DNA of 64,000 nt, taken from Bathymodiolus brooksi (taxonomy: Eukaryota; Mollusca; Bivalvia; Mytilida; Modiolidae). Within the stretch, counting starts at the first letter, position 1. Each line of letters opens with the position of its first letter. The DNA lies in contig OY804580.1 in NCBI GenBank assembly GCA_963680875.1, positions 115,571,534-115,635,533 of the forward strand, in the 5' to 3' direction. A model generated the notes under the pieces. It did not search any database. It was not told the DNA's origin and worked only from the letters and a program-made list of their open reading frames with translations. Made by a program: the position numbers and the translations under genes. Positions 16,001 through 31,000 of this stretch are shown piece after piece.

Positions 16001-19000
16001 CACAGAAACCTTAAGATCTAGCAGTACGAACCCTACTAAATACAAAACACTACACAGAAACCTTAAGATCTAGCAGCACGAACCCCTCTAAATACAAAAC
16101 ACTACACAGAAACCTTAAGATCTAGCAGCACGAACCCTACTAAATACAAAACACTACACAGAAACCTTAAGATCTAGCAGCACGAACCCTACTAAATACA
16201 AAACACTACACAGAAACCTTAAGATCTAGCAGCACGAACCCTACTAAATACAAAACACTACACAGAAACCTTAAGATCTAGCAGCACGAACCCTACTAAA
16301 TACAAAACACTACACAGAAACCTTAAGATCTAGCAGCACGAACCCCACTAAATACAAAACACTACACAGAAACCTTAAGATCTAGCAGCACGAACCCTAC
16401 TAAATACAAAACACTACACAGAAACCTTAAGATCTAGCAGCACGAACCCTACTAAATACAAAACACTACACAGAAACCTTAAGATCTAGCAGCACGAACC
16501 CCACTAAATACAAAACACAACACAGAAACCTTAAGATCTAGCAGCACGAACCCTACTAAATACAAAACACAACACAGAAACCTTAAGATCTAGCAGCACG
16601 AACCCCACTAAATACAAAACACTACACAGAAACCTTAAGATCTAGCAGCACGAACCCCACTAAATACAAAACACAACACAGAAACCTTAAGATCTAGCAG
16701 CACGAACCCCACTAAATACAAAACACTACACAGAAACCTTAAGATCTAGCAGCACGAACCCTACTAAATACAAAACACTACACAGAAACCTTAAGATCTA
16801 GCAGCACGAACCCCACTAAATACAAAACACTACACAGAAACCTTAAGATCTAGCAGCACGAACCCTACTAAATACAAAATACTACACAGAAACCTTAAGA
16901 TCTAGCAGCACGAACCCCACTAAATACAAAACACTACACAGAAACCTTAAGATCTAGCAGCACGAACCCCACTAAATACAAAACAATACACAGAAACCTT
17001 AAGATCTAGCAGCACGAACCCTACTAAATACAAAATACTACACAGAAACCTTAAGATCTAGCAGCACGAACCCCACTAAATACAAAACACTACACAGAAA
17101 CCTTACGATCGAGCAGCACGAACCCCACTAAATACAAAACACTACACAGAAACCTTAAGATCGAGCAGCACGAACCCCACTAAATACAAAACACTACACA
17201 GAAACCTTAAGATCGAGCAGCACGAACCCTACTAAATACAAAACACTACACAGAAACCTTAAGATCTAGCAGCACGAACCCCACTAAATACAAAACACTA
17301 CACAGAAACCTTAAGATCTAGCAGCACGAACCCTACTAAATACAAAACACTACACAGAAACCTTAAGATCTAGCAACACGAACCCCACTAAATACAAAAC
17401 ACTACACAGAAACCTTACGATCGAGCAGCACGAACCCCACTAAATACAAAACACTACACAGAAACCTTAAGATCGAGCAGCACGAACCCCACTAAATACA
17501 AAACACTACACAGAAACCTTAAGATCTAGCAGCACGAACCCCACTAAATACAAAATACTACACAGAAACCTTAAGATCGAGCAGCACGAACCCCACTAAA
17601 TACAAAACACTACACAGAAACCTTAAGATCTAGCAGCACGAACCCCACTAAATACAAAACAATACACAAAAACCTTAAGATCTAGCAGCACGAACCCTAC
17701 TAAATACAAAACACTACACAGAAACCTTAAGATCGAGCAGCACGAACCCCACTAAGTACAAAACACTACACAGAAACCTTAAGATCTAGCAGCACGAACC
17801 CTACTAAATACAAAATACTACACAGAAACCTTAAGATCTAGCAACACGAACCCCACTAAATACAAAATACTACACAGAAACCTTAAGATCGAGCAGCACG
17901 AACCCCACTAAATACAAAACACTACACAAAAACCTTAAGATCTAGCAGCACGAACCCTACTAAATACAAAACACTACACAGAAACCTTAAGATCGAGCAG
18001 CACGAACCCTACTAAATACAAAACACTACACAGAAACCTTAAGATCGAGCAGCACGAACCCTACTAAATACAAAACACTACACAGAAACCTTAAGATCGA
18101 GCAGCACGAACCCCACTAAATACAAAACAATACACAAAAACCTTAAGATCTAGCAGCACGAACCCCACTAAATACAAAACACTACACAGAAACCTTAAGA
18201 TCTAGCAGCACGAACCCCACTAAATACAAAACAATACACAAAAACCTTAAGATCTAGCAGCACGAACCCCACTAAATACAAAACACTACACAGAAACCTT
18301 AAGATCGAGCAGCACGAACCCCACTAAATACAAAACACAACACAGAAACCTTAAGATCGAGCAGCACGAACCCCACTAAATACAAAACACTACACAGAAA
18401 CCTTAAGATCTAGCAGCACGAACCCCACTAAATACAAAACACTACACAGAAACCTTAAGATCTAGCAACACGAACCCCACTAAATACAAAACACTACACA
18501 GAAACCTTAAGATCGAGCAGCACGAACCCTACTAAATACAAAACACAACACAGAAACCTTAAGATCTAGCAACACGAACCCCACTAAATACAAAACACTA
18601 CACAGAAACCTTAAGATCTAGCAACACGAACCCCACTAAATACAAAACACTACACAGAAACCTTAAGATCTAGCAACACGAACTCTACTAAATACAAAAT
18701 ACTACACAGAAACCTTAAGATCGAGCAGCACGAACCCCACTAAATACAAAACACTACACAGAAACCTTAAGATCTAGCAGCACGAACCCCACTAAATACA
18801 AAATACTACACAGAAACCTTAAGATCGAGCAGCACGAACCCCACTAAATACAAAACACTACACAGAAACCTTAAGATCTAGCAGCACGAACCCCACTAAA
18901 TACAAAACACTACACAGAAACCTTAAGATCGAGCAGCACGAACCCCACTAAATACAAAACACTACACAGAAACCTTAAGATCGAGCAGCACGAACCCCAC

Positions 19001-22000
19001 TAAATACAAAATACTACACAGAAACCTTAAGATCGAGCAGCACGAACCCCACTAAATACAAAATACTACACAGAAACCTTAAGATCGAGCAGCACGAACC
19101 CTACTAAATACAAAACACTACACAGAAACCTTAAGATCGAGCAGCACGAACCCCACTAAATACAAAATACTACACAGAAACCTTAAGATCGAGCAGCACG
19201 AACCCCACTAAATACAAAATACTACACAGAAACCTTAAGATCGAGCAGCACGAACCCTACTAAATACAAAACACTACACAGAAACCTTAAGATCGAGCAG
19301 CACGAACCCTACTAAATACAAAACACTACACAGAAACCTTAAGATCTAGCAGCACGAACCCCACTAAATACAAAATACTACACAGAAACCTTAAGATCGA
19401 GCAGCACGAACCCCACTAAATACAAAACACTACACAGAAACCTTAAGATCTAGCAGCACGAACCCCACTAAATACAAAATACTACACAGAAACCTTAAGA
19501 TCGAGCAGCACGAACCCCACTAAATACAAAACACTACACAGAAACCTTAAGATCTAGCAGCACGAACCCCACTAAATACAAAACACTACACAGAAACCTT
19601 AAGATCGAGCAGCACGAACCCCACTAAATACAAAACACTACACAGAAACCTTAAGATCGAGCAGCACGAACCCCACTAAATACAAAACACTACACAGAAA
19701 CCTTAAGATCGAGCAGCACGAACCCCACTAAATACAAAACACTACACAGAAACCTTAAGATCTAGCAGCACGAACCCTACTAAATACAAAACAATACACA
19801 GAAACCTTAAGATCGAGCAGCACGAACCCCACTAAATACAAAACACTACACAGAAACTTTAAGATCGAGCAGCACGAACCCCACTAAATACAAAACACTA
19901 CACAGAAACCTTAAGATCTAGCAGCACGAACCCCACTAAATACAAAATACTACACAGAAACCTTAAGATCGAGCAGCACGAACCCCACTAAATACAAAAT
20001 ACTACACAGAAACCTTAAGATCTAGCAGCACGAACCCCACTAAATACAAAACACTACACAGAAACCTTAAGATCGAGCAGCACGAACCCCACTAAATACA
20101 AAACACTACACAGAAACCTTAAGATCGAGCAGCACGAACCCCACTAAATACAAAACACTACACAGAAACCTTAAGATCGAGCAGCACGAACCCCACTAAA
20201 TACAAAACACTACACAGAAACCTTAAGATCGAGCAGCACGAACCTCACTAAATACAAATCACTACACAGAAACCTTAAGATCTAGCAGCACGAACCCCAC
20301 TAAATACAAAACACTACACAGAAACCTTCAGATCTAGCAACACGAACCCCACTAAATACAAAACACTACACAGAAACCTTAAGATCGAGCAGCACGAACC
20401 CCACTAAATACAAAACACTACACAGAAACCTTAAGATCGAGCAGCACGAACCCTACTAAATACAAAACACTACACAAAAACCTTAAGATCTAGCAGCACG
20501 AACCCTACTAAATACAAAACACTACACAGAAACCTTAAGATCGAGCAGCACGAACCCTACTAAATACAAAACACTACACAGAACCCTTAAGATCTAGCAA
20601 CACGAACCCCACTAAATACAAAACACTACACAGAACCGTAAGATCTAGCAGCACGAACCCTACTAAATACAAAACACTACACAGAAACCTTAAGATCTAG
20701 CAGCACGAACCCCACTAAATACAAAACACTACACAGAAACCTTAAGATCTTACAGCACGAACCCTACTAAATACAAAACACTACACAGAAACTTTAAGAT
20801 CGAGCAGCACGAACCCTACTAAATACAAAACACTACACAGAAACCTTAAGATCTAGCAGCACGAACCCCACTAAATACAAAACACTACACAGAAACCTTA
20901 AGATCTAGCAGCACGAACCCCACTAAATACAAAACAATACACAGAAACCTTAAGATCTTACAGCACGAACCCTACTAAATACAAAACACTACACAGAAAC
21001 CTTAAGATCGAGCTGCACGAACCCCACTAAATACAAAACACTACACAGAAACCTTAAGATCTAGCAGCACGAACCCCACTAAATACAAAACACAACACAG
21101 AAACCTTAAGATCTAGCAGCACGAACCCCACTAAATACAAAACACAACACAGAAACCTTAAGATCTAGCAGCACGAACCCCACTAAATACAAAACACTAC
21201 ACAGAAACCTTAAGATCTAGCAGCACGAACCCTACTAAATACAAAACACTACACAGAAACCTTAAGATCTAGCAGCACGAACCCCACTAAATACAAAACA
21301 ATACACAAAAACCTTAAGATCTAGCAGCACGAACCCTACTAAATACAAAACACTACACAGAAACCTTAAGATCTAGCAGCACGAACCCTACTAAATACAA
21401 AACACAACACAGAAACCTTAAGATCTAGCAGCACGAACCCCACTAAATACAAAACACAACACAGAAACCTTAAGATCTAGCAGCACGAACCCCACTAAAT
21501 ACAAAGCACAACACAGAAACCTTAAGATCTAGCAGCACGAACCCCACTAAATACAAAACACTACACAGAAACCTTAAGATCTAGCAGCACGAACCCTACT
21601 AAATACAAAACACAACACAGAAACCTTAAGATCTAGCAGCACGAACCCCACTAAATACAAAACACAACACAGAAACCTTAAGATCTAGCAGCACGAACCC
21701 CACTAAATACAAAACACTACACAGAAACCTTAAGATCTAGCAGCACGAACCCTACTAAATACAAAACACTACACAGAAACCTTAAGATCTAGCAGCACGA
21801 ACCCTACTAAATACAAAACACTACACAGAAACCTTAAGATCTAGCAACACGAACCCCACTAAATACAAAACACTACACAGAAACCTTAAGATCTAGCAGC
21901 ACGAACCCTACTAAATACAAAACACTACACAGAAACCTTAAGATCTAGCAGCACGAACCCTACTAAATACAAAATACTACACAGAAACCTTAAGATCTAG

Positions 22001-25000
22001 CAGCACGAACCCTACTAAATACAAAACACTACACAGAAACCTTAAGATCTAGCAGCACGAACCCTACTAAATACAAAACACTACACAGAAACCTTAAGAT
22101 CGAGCAGCACGAACCCTACTAAATACAAAACACTACACAGAACCCTTAAGATCTAGCAGCACGAACCCTACTAAATACAAAACACTACACAGAAACCTTA
22201 CGATCTAGCAACACGAACCCTACTAAATACAAAACAATACACAAAAACCTTAAGATCTAGCAACACGAACCCCACTAAATACAAAACACTACACAGAAAC
22301 CTTAAGATCTAGCAGCACGAACCCTACTAAATACAAAACACTACACAGAAACCTTAAGATCTAGCAGCACGAACCCTACTAAATACAAAACACTACACAG
22401 AAACCTTACGATCTAGCAACACGAACCCTACTAAATACAAAACACTACACAGAAACCTTAAGATCTAGCAGCACGAACCCCACTAAATACAAAACACTAC
22501 ACAAAAACCTTAAGATCTAGCAACACGAACCCTACTAAATACAAAACACTACACAGAAACCTTAAGATCTAGCAGCACGAACCCCACTAAATACAAAACA
22601 CTACACAAAAACCTTAAGATCTAGCAACACGAACCCTACTAAATACAAAACACTACACAGAAACCTTAAGATCTAGCAGCACGAACCCCACTAAATACAA
22701 AACACTACACAGAAACCTTAAGATCTAGCAGCACGAACCCCACTAAATACAAAACACAACACAGAAACCTTAAGATCTAGCAGCACGAACCCCACTAAAT
22801 ACAAAACACTACACAGAAACCTTAAGATCTAGCAGCACGAACCCTACTAAATACAACACACTACACAGAAACCTTAAGATCTAGCAGCACGAACCCCACT
22901 AAATACAAAACACTACACAGAAACCTTACGATCTAGCAGCACGAACCCCACTAAATACAAAACACTACACAGAAACCTTAAGATCGAGCAGCACGAACCC
23001 CACTAAATACAAAACACTACACAGAAACCTTAAGATCTAGCAGCACGAACCCCACTAAATACAAAACACTACACAGAAACCTTAAGATCTAGCAGCACGA
23101 ACCCCACTAAATACAAAACACTACACAGAAACCTTAAGATCTAGCAGCACGAACCCCACTAAATACAAAACACTACACCGAAACCTTAAGATCTAGCAGC
23201 ACGAACCCCACTAAATACAAAACACTACACAAAAACCTTAAGATCTAGCAGCACGAACCCTACTAAATACAAAACACTACACAGAAACCTTAAGATCTTA
23301 CAGCACGAACCCTACTAAATACAAAACACTACACAAAAACCTTAAGATCTAGCAGCACGAACCCCACTAAATACAAAACAATACACAGAAACCTTAAGAT
23401 CTTACAGCACGAACCCTACTAAATACAAAACACTACACAGAAACCTTAAGATCTAGCAGTACGAACCCTACTAAATACAAAACACTACACAGAAACCTTA
23501 AGATCTAGCAGCACGAACCCCTCTAAATACAAAACACTACACAGAAACCTTAAGATCTAGCAGCACGAACCCTACTAAATACAAAACACTACACAGAAAC
23601 CTTAAGATCTAGCAGCACGAACCCTACTAAATACAAAACACTACACAGAAACCTTAAGATCTAGCAGCACGAACCCTACTAAATACAAAACACTACACAG
23701 AAACCTTAAGATCTAGCAGCACGAACCCTACTAAATACAAAACACTACACAGAAACCTTAAGATCTAGCAGCACGAACCCCACTAAATACAAAACACTAC
23801 ACAGAAACCTTAAGATCTAGCAGCACGAACCCTACTAAATACAAAACACTACACAGAAACCTTAAGATCTAGCAGCACGAACCCTACTAAATACAAAACA
23901 CTACACAGAAACCTTAAGATCTAGCAGCACGAACCCCACTAAATACAAAACACAACACAGAAACCTTAAGATCTAGCAGCACGAACCCTACTAAATACAA
24001 AACACAACACAGAAACCTTAAGATCTAGCAGCACGAACCCCACTAAATACAAAACACTACACAGAAACCTTAAGATCTAGCAGCACGAACCTCACTAAAT
24101 ACAAAACACAACACAGAAACCTTAAGATCTAGCAGCACGAACCCCACTAAATACAAAACACTACACAGAAACCTTAAGATCTAGCAGCACGAACCCTACT
24201 AAATACAAAACACTACACAGAAACCTTAAGATCTAGCAGCACGAACCCCACTAAATACAAAACACTACACAGAAACCTTAAGATCTAGCAGCACGAACCC
24301 TACTAAATACAAAATACTACACAGAAACCTTAAGATCTAGCAGCACGAACCCCACTAAATACAAAACACTACACAGAAACCTTAAGATCTAGCAGCACGA
24401 ACCCCACTAAATACAAAACAATACACAGAAACCTTAAGATCTAGCAGCACGAACCCTACTAAATACAAAATACTACACAGAAACCTTAAGATCTAGCAGC
24501 ACGAACCCCACTAAATACAAAACACTACACAGAAACCTTACGATCGAGCAGCACGAACCCCACTAAATACAAAACACTACACAGAAACCTTAAGATCGAG
24601 CAGCACGAACCCCACTAAATACAAAACACTACACAGAAACCTTAAGATCGAGCAGCACGAACCCTACTAAATACAAAACACTACACAGAAACCTTAAGAT
24701 CTAGCAGCACGAACCCCACTAAATACAAAACACTACACAGAAACCTTAAGATCTAGCAGCACGAACCCTACTAAATACAAAACACTACACAGAAACCTTA
24801 AGATCTAGCAACACGAACCCCACTAAATACAAAACACTACACAGAAACCTTACGATCGAGCAGCACGAACCCCACTAAATACAAAACACTACACAGAAAC
24901 CTTAAGATCGAGCAGCACGAACCCCACTAAATACAAAACACTACACAGAAACCTTAAGATCTAGCAGCACGAACCCCACTAAATACAAAATACTACACAG

Positions 25001-28000
25001 AAACCTTAAGATCGAGCAGCACGAACCCCACTAAATACAAAACACTACACAGAAACCTTAAGATCTAGCAGCACGAACCCCACTAAATACAAAACAATAC
25101 ACAAAAACCTTAAGATCTAGCAGCACGAACCCTACTAAATACAAAACACTACACAGAAACCTTAAGATCGAGCAGCACGAACCCCACTAAGTACAAAACA
25201 CTACACAGAAACCTTAAGATCTAGCAGCACGAACCCTACTAAATACAAAATACTACACAGAAACCTTAAGATCTAGCAACACGAACCCCACTAAATACAA
25301 AATACTACACAGAAACCTTAAGATCGAGCAGCACGAACCCCACTAAATACAAAACACTACACAAAAACCTTAAGATCTAGCAGCACGAACCCTACTAAAT
25401 ACAAAACACTACACAGAAACCTTAAGATCGAGCAGCACGAACCCTACTAAATACAAAACACTACACAGAAACCTTAAGATCGAGCAGCACGAACCCTACT
25501 AAATACAAAACACTACACAGAAACCTTAAGATCGAGCAGCACGAACCCCACTAAATACAAAACAATACACAAAAACCTTAAGATCTAGCAGCACGAACCC
25601 CACTAAATACAAAACACTACACAGAAACCTTAAGATCTAGCAGCACGAACCCCACTAAATACAAAACAATACACAAAAACCTTAAGATCTAGCAGCACGA
25701 ACCCCACTAAATACAAAACACTACACAGAAACCTTAAGATCGAGCAGCACGAACCCCACTAAATACAAAACACAACACAGAAACCTTAAGATCGAGCAGC
25801 ACGAACCCCACTAAATACAAAACACTACACAGAAACCTTAAGATCTAGCAGCACGAACCCCACTAAATACAAAACACTACACAGAAACCTTAAGATCTAG
25901 CAACACGAACCCCACTAAATACAAAACACTACACAGAAACCTTAAGATCGAGCAGCACGAACCCTACTAAATACAAAACACAACACAGAAACCTTAAGAT
26001 CTAGCAACACGAACCCCACTAAATACAAAACACTACACAGAAACCTTAAGATCTAGCAACACGAACCCCACTAAATACAAAACACTACACAGAAACCTTA
26101 AGATCTAGCAACACGAACCCTACTAAATACAAAATACTACACAGAAACCTTAAGATCGAGCAGCACGAACCCCACTAAATACAAAACACTACACAGAAAC
26201 CTTAAGATCTAGCAGCACGAACCCCACTAAATACAAAATACTACACAGAAACCTTAAGATCGAGCAGCACGAACCCCACTAAATACAAAACACTACACAG
26301 AAACCTTAAGATCTAGCAGCACGAACCCCACTAAATACAAAACACTACACAGAAACCTTAAGATCGAGCAGCACGAACCCCACTAAATACAAAACACTAC
26401 ACAGAAACCTTAAGATCGAGCAGCACGAACCCCACTAAATACAAAATACTACACAGAAACCTTAAGATCGAGCAGCACGAACCCCACTAAATACAAAATA
26501 CTACACAGAAACCTTAAGATCGAGCAGCACGAACCCTACTAAATACAAAACACTACACAGAAACCTTAAGATCGAGCAGCACGAACCCTACTAAATACAA
26601 AACACTACACAGAAACCTTAAGATCTAGCAGCACGAACCCCACTAAATACAAAATACTACACAGAAACCTTAAGATCGAGCAGCACGAACCCCACTAAAT
26701 ACAAAACACTACACAGAAACCTTAAGATCTAGCAGCACGAACCCCACTAAATACAAAATACTACACAGAAACCTTAAGATCGAGCAGCACGAACCCCACT
26801 AAATACAAAACACTACACAGAAACCTTAAGATCTAGCAGCACGAACCCCACTAAATACAAAACACTACACAGAAACCTTAAGATCTAGCAGCACGAACCC
26901 CACTAAATACAAAACACTACACAGAAACCTTAAGATCGAGCAGCACGAACCCCACTAAATACAAAACACTACACAGAAACCTTAAGATCGAGCAGCACGA
27001 ACCCCACTAAATACAAAACACTACACAGAAACCTTAAGATCGAGCAGCACGAACCCCACTAAATACAAAACACTACACAGAAACCTTAAGATCGAGCAGC
27101 ACGAACCTCACTAAATACAAATCACTACACAGAAACCTTAAGATCTAGCAGCACGAACCCCACTAAATACAAAACACTACACAGAAACCTTTAGATCTAG
27201 CAACACGAACCCCACTAAATACAAAACACTACACAGAAACCTTAAGATCGAGCAGCACGAACCCCACTAAATACAAAACACTACACAGAAACCTTAAGAT
27301 CGAGCAGCACGAACCCTACTAAATACAAAACACTACACAAAAACCTTAAGATCTAGCAGCACGAACCCTACTAAATACAAAACACTACACAGAAACCTTA
27401 AGATCGAGCAGCACGAACCCTACTAAATACAAAACACTACACAGAACCCTTAAGATCTAGCAACACGAACCCCACTAAATACAAAACACTACACAGAACC
27501 GTAAGATCTAGCAGCACGAACCCTACTAAATACAAAACACTACACAGAAACCTTAAGATCTAGCAGCACGAACCCCACTAAATACAAAACACTACACAGA
27601 AACCTTAAGATCTTACAGCACGAACCCTACTAAATACAAAACACTACACAGAAACTTTAAGATCGAGCAGCACGAACCCTACTAAATACAAAACACTACA
27701 CAGAAACCTTAAGATCTAGCAGCACGAACCCCACTAAATACAAAACACTACACAGAAACCTTAAGATCTAGCAGCACGAACCCCACTAAATACAAAACAA
27801 TACACAGAAACCTTAAGATCTTACAGCACGAACCCTACTAAATACAAAACACTACACAGAAACCTTAAGATCGAGCAGCACGAACCCCACTAAATACAAA
27901 ACACTACACAGAAACCTTAAGATCTAGCAGCACGAACCCCACTAAATACAAAACACAACACAGAAACCTTAAGATCTAGCAGCACGAACCCCACTAAATA

Positions 28001-31000
28001 CAAAACACAACACAGAAACCTTAAGATCTAGCAGCACGAACCCCACTAAATACAAAACACTACACAGAAACCTTAAGATCTAGCAGCACGAACCCTACTA
28101 AATACAAAACACTACACAGAAACCTTAAGATCTAGCAGCACGAACCCCACTAAATACAAAACAATACACAAAAACCTTAAGATCTAGCAGCACGAACCCT
28201 ACTAAATACAAAACACTACACAGAAACCTTAAGATCTAGCAGCACGAACCCTACTAAATACAAAGCACAACACAGAAACCTTAAGATCTAGCAGCACGAA
28301 CCCCACTAAATACAAAACACAACACAGAAACCTTAAGATCTAGCAGCACGAACCCCACTAAATACAAAACACAACACAGAAACCTTAAGATCTAGCAGCA
28401 CGAACCCCACTAAATACAAAACACTACACAGAAACCTTAAGATCTAGCAGCACGAACCCTACTAAATACAAAACACAACACAGAAACCTTAAGATCTAGC
28501 AGCACGAACCCCACTAAATACAAAACACAACACAGAAACCTTAAGATCTAGCAGCACGAACCCCACTAAATACAAAACACTACACAGAAACCTTAAGATC
28601 TAGCAGCACGAACCCTACTAAATACAAAACACTACACAGAAACCTTAAGATCTAGCAGCACGAACCCTACTAAATACAAAACACTACACAGAAACCTTAA
28701 GATCTAGCAGCACGAACCCTACTAAATACAAAACACTACACAGAAACCTTAAGATCTAGCAGCACGAACCCTACTAAATACAAAACACTACACAGAAACC
28801 TTAAGATCGAGCAGCACGAACCCTACTAAATACAAAACACTACACAGAACCCTTAAGATCTAGCAGCACGAACCCTACTAAATACAAAACACTACACAGA
28901 AACCTTACGATCTAGCAACACGAACCCTACTAAATACAAAACAATACACAAAAACCTTAAGATCTAGCAACACGAACCCCACTAAATACAAAACACTACA
29001 CAGAAACCTTAAGATCTAGCAGCACGAACCCTACTAAATACAAAACACTACACAGAAACCTTAAGATCTAGCAGCACGAACCCTACTAAATACAAAACAC
29101 TACACAGAAACCTTACGATCTAGCAACACGAACCCTACTAAATACAAAACACTACACAGAAACCTTAAGATCTAGCAGCACGAACCCCACTAAATACAAA
29201 ACACTACACAAAAACCTTAAGATCTAGCAACACGAACCCTACTAAATACAAAACACTACACAGAAACCTTAAGATCTAGCAGCACGAACCCCACTAAATA
29301 CAAAACACTACACAAAAACCTTAAGATCTAGCAACACGAACCCTACTAAATACAAAACACTACACAGAAACCTTAAGATCTAGCAGCACGAACCCCACTA
29401 AATACAAAACACTACACAGAAACCTTAAGATCTAGCAGCACGAACCCCACTAAATACAAAACACAACACAGAAACCTTAAGATCTAGCAGCACGAACCCC
29501 TCTAAATACAAAACACTACACAGAAACCTTAAGATCTAGCAGCACGAACCCTACTAAATACAAAACACTACACAGAAACCTTAAGATCGAGCAGCACGAA
29601 CCCTACTAAATACAAAACACTACACAGAACCCTTAAGATCTAGCAGCACGAACCCTACTAAATACAAAACACTACACAGAAACCTTACGATCTAGCAACA
29701 CGAACCCCACTAAATACAAAACACTACACAGAAACCTTAAGATCTAGCAGCACGAACCCCACTAAATACAAAACACTACACAGAAACCTTAAGATCTAGC
29801 AGCACGAACCCCACTAAATACAAAACACTACACCGAAACCTTAAGATCTAGCAGCACGAACCCCACTAAATACAAAACACTACACAAAAACCTTAAGATC
29901 TAGCAGCACGAACCCTACTAAATACAAAACACTACACAGAAACCTTAAGATCTTACAGCACGAACCCTACTAAATACAAAACACTACACAAAAACCTTAA
30001 GATCTAGCAGCACGAACCCCACTAAATACAAAACAATACACAGAAACCTTAAGATCTTACAGCACGAACCCTACTAAATACAAAACACTACACAGAAACC
30101 TTAAGATCTAGCAGCACGAACCCTACTAAATACAAAACACTACACAGAAACCTTAAGATCTAGCAGCACGAACCCCTCTAAATACAAAACACTACACAGA
30201 AACCTTAAGATCTAGCAGCACGAACCCTACTAAATACAAAACACTACACAGAAACCTTAAGATCTAGCAGCACGAACCCTACTAAATACAAAACACTACA
30301 CAGAAACCTTAAGATCTAGCAGCACGAACCCTACTAAATACAAAACACTACACAGAAACCTTAAGATCTAGCAGCACGAACCCTACTAAATACAAAACAC
30401 TACACAGAAACCTTAAGATCTAGCAGCACGAACCCCACTAAATACAAAACACTACACAGAAACCTTAAGATCTAGCAGCACGAACCCTACTAAATACAAA
30501 ACACTACACAGAAACCTTAAGATCTAGCAGCACGAACCCTACTAAATACAAAACACTACACAGAAACCTTAAGATCTAGCAGCACGAACCCCACTAAATA
30601 CAAAACACAACACAGAAACCTTAAGATCTAGCAGCACGAACCCTACTAAATACAAAACACAACACAGAAACCTTAAGATCTAGCAGCACGAACCCCACTA
30701 AATACAAAACACTACACAGAAACCTTAAGATCTAGCAGCACGAACCCCACTAAATACAAAACACAACACAGAAACCTTAAGATCTAGCAGCACGAACCCC
30801 ACTAAATACAAAACACTACACAGAAACCTTAAGATCTAGCAGCACGAACCCTACTAAATACAAAACACTACACAGAAACCTTAAGATCTAGCAGCACGAA
30901 CCCCACTAAATACAAAACACTACACAAAAACCTTAAGATCTAGCAGCACGAACCCTACTAAATACAAAACACTACACAGAAACCTTAAGATCTAGCAGCA